NCBI RefSeq assembly: GCF_004336985.1
Contig: NZ_SJUO01000003.1
Location: 62,001 to 126,000 of the forward strand
DNA from: Exiguobacterium sp. SL-9
Lineage (GTDB): Bacteria; Bacillota; Bacilli; Exiguobacteriales; Exiguobacteriaceae
Length of the DNA: 64,000 bases
Direction: 5' to 3'
The notes below the pieces were generated by a model, which was given only the letters and a program-made list of their open reading frames with translations, made no database searches and had not been told where the DNA came from. The position numbers and the translations under genes were made by a program. Below, in pieces: positions 63,105-64,000 of this stretch (the stretch's first letter is position 1; every line of letters begins with the position of its first letter).

Positions 63105-63134
63105 AGTATAAGTGATAACGATTCTCATTGTCAA
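63105..63134 (-). promoter_or_regulatory. SigA promoter with Fur box
   Basis: On the minus strand TTGACA (63134-63129) and TATACT (63110-63105) are 18 bases apart. GATAACGATTCTCATTGTC (plus strand 63114-63132) matches 15 of 19 positions of the Fur consensus and covers the spacer and part of the -35, so Fur with iron should block it. Confidence 0.8.
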
Positions 63135-63146
63135 TTAGTAAGTTGT

Positions 63147-63179
63147 AGAAAAAAACCACAACCGGTTCGGGTTGTGGTT
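63147..63179 (-). terminator. terminator of the right-edge membrane protein gene
   Basis: On the minus strand AACCACAACC and GGTTGTGGTT pair around CGAACC, followed by a T-run (opposite 63149-63155). Confidence 0.88.
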
Positions 63180-63184
63180 GGTCG

Positions 63185-63709
63185 TCAGCTCGACGGTACG
63201 CCTTTTCGAAGCGTGAAGCGAAGCAAGCTGAACAAGTAACGCGTATAGAAGAGCGCGAACGCATAAAATACAGCGATGGCTGATGCGCCGAGTTCAACCC
63301 CAGGAATGTTCATCAAGAACTCGAGGATGAGAATCGACAGCAAGAAGATATAGAGGCCGGCATCGAGATAGAGCGGCATCAATTTGCCATGCTGATGCCA
63401 GAACGTCCGGACGAGCGGTGCGACGATCATCCCGATGATGCGCTCCGCGAAACCGATGCTGAGCACAGAAATCATGAACGCCGCGACCGTCTCAAACGAT
63501 ACGAGCTCTGAGAAAGCGAACATAGAAATGAGGAGAAGCGGACCGATCAAAATCATCATCGAGAGGGACGTGCGTAAAAAAATCAACAAGTTCCGTTTAA
63601 TCGTGCCGACTCCCCCGAAGAGCGACTGCCGGAACGTCTTGCCACGTTGATAGTCGAGGATGAACGATCCCACAAACATCAAACCGAATAGTGATAACAA
63701 TACTGTCAT
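63185..63709 (-). CDS. polytopic membrane protein of unknown function
   Basis: A 174-residue protein with about four or five membrane segments (roughly 1-18, 42-66, 72-90, 108-130 and 138-160). A basic loop QRGKTFRQSLFGGVGTIKRN follows the first. AAAGGGG lies upstream of the ATG. Between 63779 and 63798 an inverted repeat CTAGTG/CACTAG may be an operator. I do not recognise the family. Confidence 0.65.
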   Translation of the reverse strand: MTVLLSLFGLMFVGSFILDYQRGKTFRQSLFGGVGTIKRNLLIFLRTSLSMMILIGPLLLISMFAFSELVSFETVAAFMISVLSIGFAERIIGMIVAPLVRTFWHQHGKLMPLYLDAGLYIFLLSILILEFLMNIPGVELGASAIAVFYAFALFYTRYLFSLLRFTLRKGVPSS

Positions 63710-63814
63710 GAAATGAGTTTCCCCTTTGTCTGTCCAAATCTATGATCAACTGTAAAAATCATCGAATCAAAGTCTAGCCTAGTGTACCGATTCACTAGTT
63801 GAAAGTAAAGCGGG

Positions 63815-63833
63815 AAAACTGCGGGAAACCGCA
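63815..63833 (-). terminator. weak terminator after the GGDEF gene
   Basis: TGCGG and CCGCA pair around a four-base loop; on the minus strand AGTTTTCC follows. Confidence 0.5.
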
Positions 63834-63856
63834 ATCTTTTGCGAACATGAGGCGCT

Positions 63857-64000
63857 TTATGACGCCAAGATGAATCGATTTCGTCCCGATTCCTTTGCGT
63901 GATATAACGCTTCATCGGCGTGTTTCAATACGCTATCGACTTCAATATCATTCGAATGGCAGGCCCCGAGCGAAATGGTGATATGAAGTGTTCCTGCGCT
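63857..64000 (-). CDS. GGDEF-domain protein, C-terminal end only
   Basis: The minus strand is open from the window edge to a TAA at 63857-63859, giving 47 residues: HITISLGACHSND, then VLKHADEALYHAKESGRNRF. This is the unmistakable end of a GGDEF domain (the SxG strand and the ADxALYxAK helix). The catalytic motif and any sensor domain lie outside, so activity cannot be judged. It would be the third GGDEF protein in the window. Confidence 0.88.
   Translation of the reverse strand, partial: SAGTLHITISLGACHSNDIEVDSVLKHADEALYHAKESGRNRFILAS

Noticed and set aside
63706-63915. 69-codon minus-strand ORF at the right edge
   Set aside because: It overlaps the real GGDEF tail in another frame and runs through its terminator.

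Overview
The window reads as chromosome of a mid-G+C Gram-positive bacterium of the order Bacillales; the gene set (thiamine salvage, ribose operon, kynurenine operon, complete arc cluster, L-Lys/DAP-type MurE, many small membrane proteins) and style fit Exiguobacterium best. The genus is my inference. AGGAGG-type ribosome sites precede most genes, cre boxes of the CcpA type occur three times, and there are good matches to Gram-positive LexA, SigB, Rex and Fur sites. No tRNA, rRNA, insertion sequence or CRISPR array was seen.

Layout. 1-1131: 3' part of pelG (Pel exopolysaccharide export). 1198-4285: TPP riboswitch and tenA-thiM-thiD-thiE. 4309-8732: NAD(P)-binding protein, PAS-GGDEF membrane protein, OsmC protein, two GNATs and a DUF4385 protein. 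8767-14532: complete rbsRKDACB operon with operator and cre. 14662-26532: a visibly more A+T-rich surface-glycan island (manA, manC, a receiver protein lacking the phospho-Asp, GT2, GT4, flippase, a receiver-GT2 fusion and a giant GT-C-like membrane protein). 26602-29465: kynUAB operon. 29520-32054: BCCT transporter and HAD phosphatase. 32112-32606: a roughly 0.5-kb stretch with no convincing ORF but a strong terminator, a structured-RNA candidate. 33216-35330: ABC-F ATPase with a leader peptide and attenuator. 35396-43313: DMT exporter, oxidoreductase, ECF sigma/anti-sigma pair, a region-2-only sigma paralogue, an SOS-type two-gene unit, murE and a SigB-type stress gene. 43372-50913: dehydrogenases, small proteins, a second GGDEF protein, a sodium/sugar symporter and MgtE. 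51109-62938: arcABDC, GH31 glucosidase, Crp/Fnr-type regulator and cydDC. 62938-63134: a Fur-type promoter driving a short untranslated transcript. The right edge holds a membrane protein and the tail of a third GGDEF protein.

How the parts work together. The right half looks built for low-oxygen energy supply: arginine deiminase yields ATP from arginine, CydDC supports cytochrome bd assembly, and a Crp/Fnr-family regulator sits between them; a Crp-like palindrome precedes arcA and a Rex-like palindrome precedes cydD. The left half combines c-di-GMP signalling proteins, Pel export and a GDP-mannose-based glycan island, suggesting a surface-attached lifestyle.

The most interesting items are (i) a probable Fur-repressed, C-rich small RNA at 62938-63098, (ii) a leader-peptide attenuator in front of the ABC-F gene, (iii) the unexplained RNA-like segment at 32112-32606, (iv) a receiver domain fused to a glycosyltransferase beside a receiver with Asp replaced by Glu, and (v) an SOS-box-controlled pair of tiny genes.
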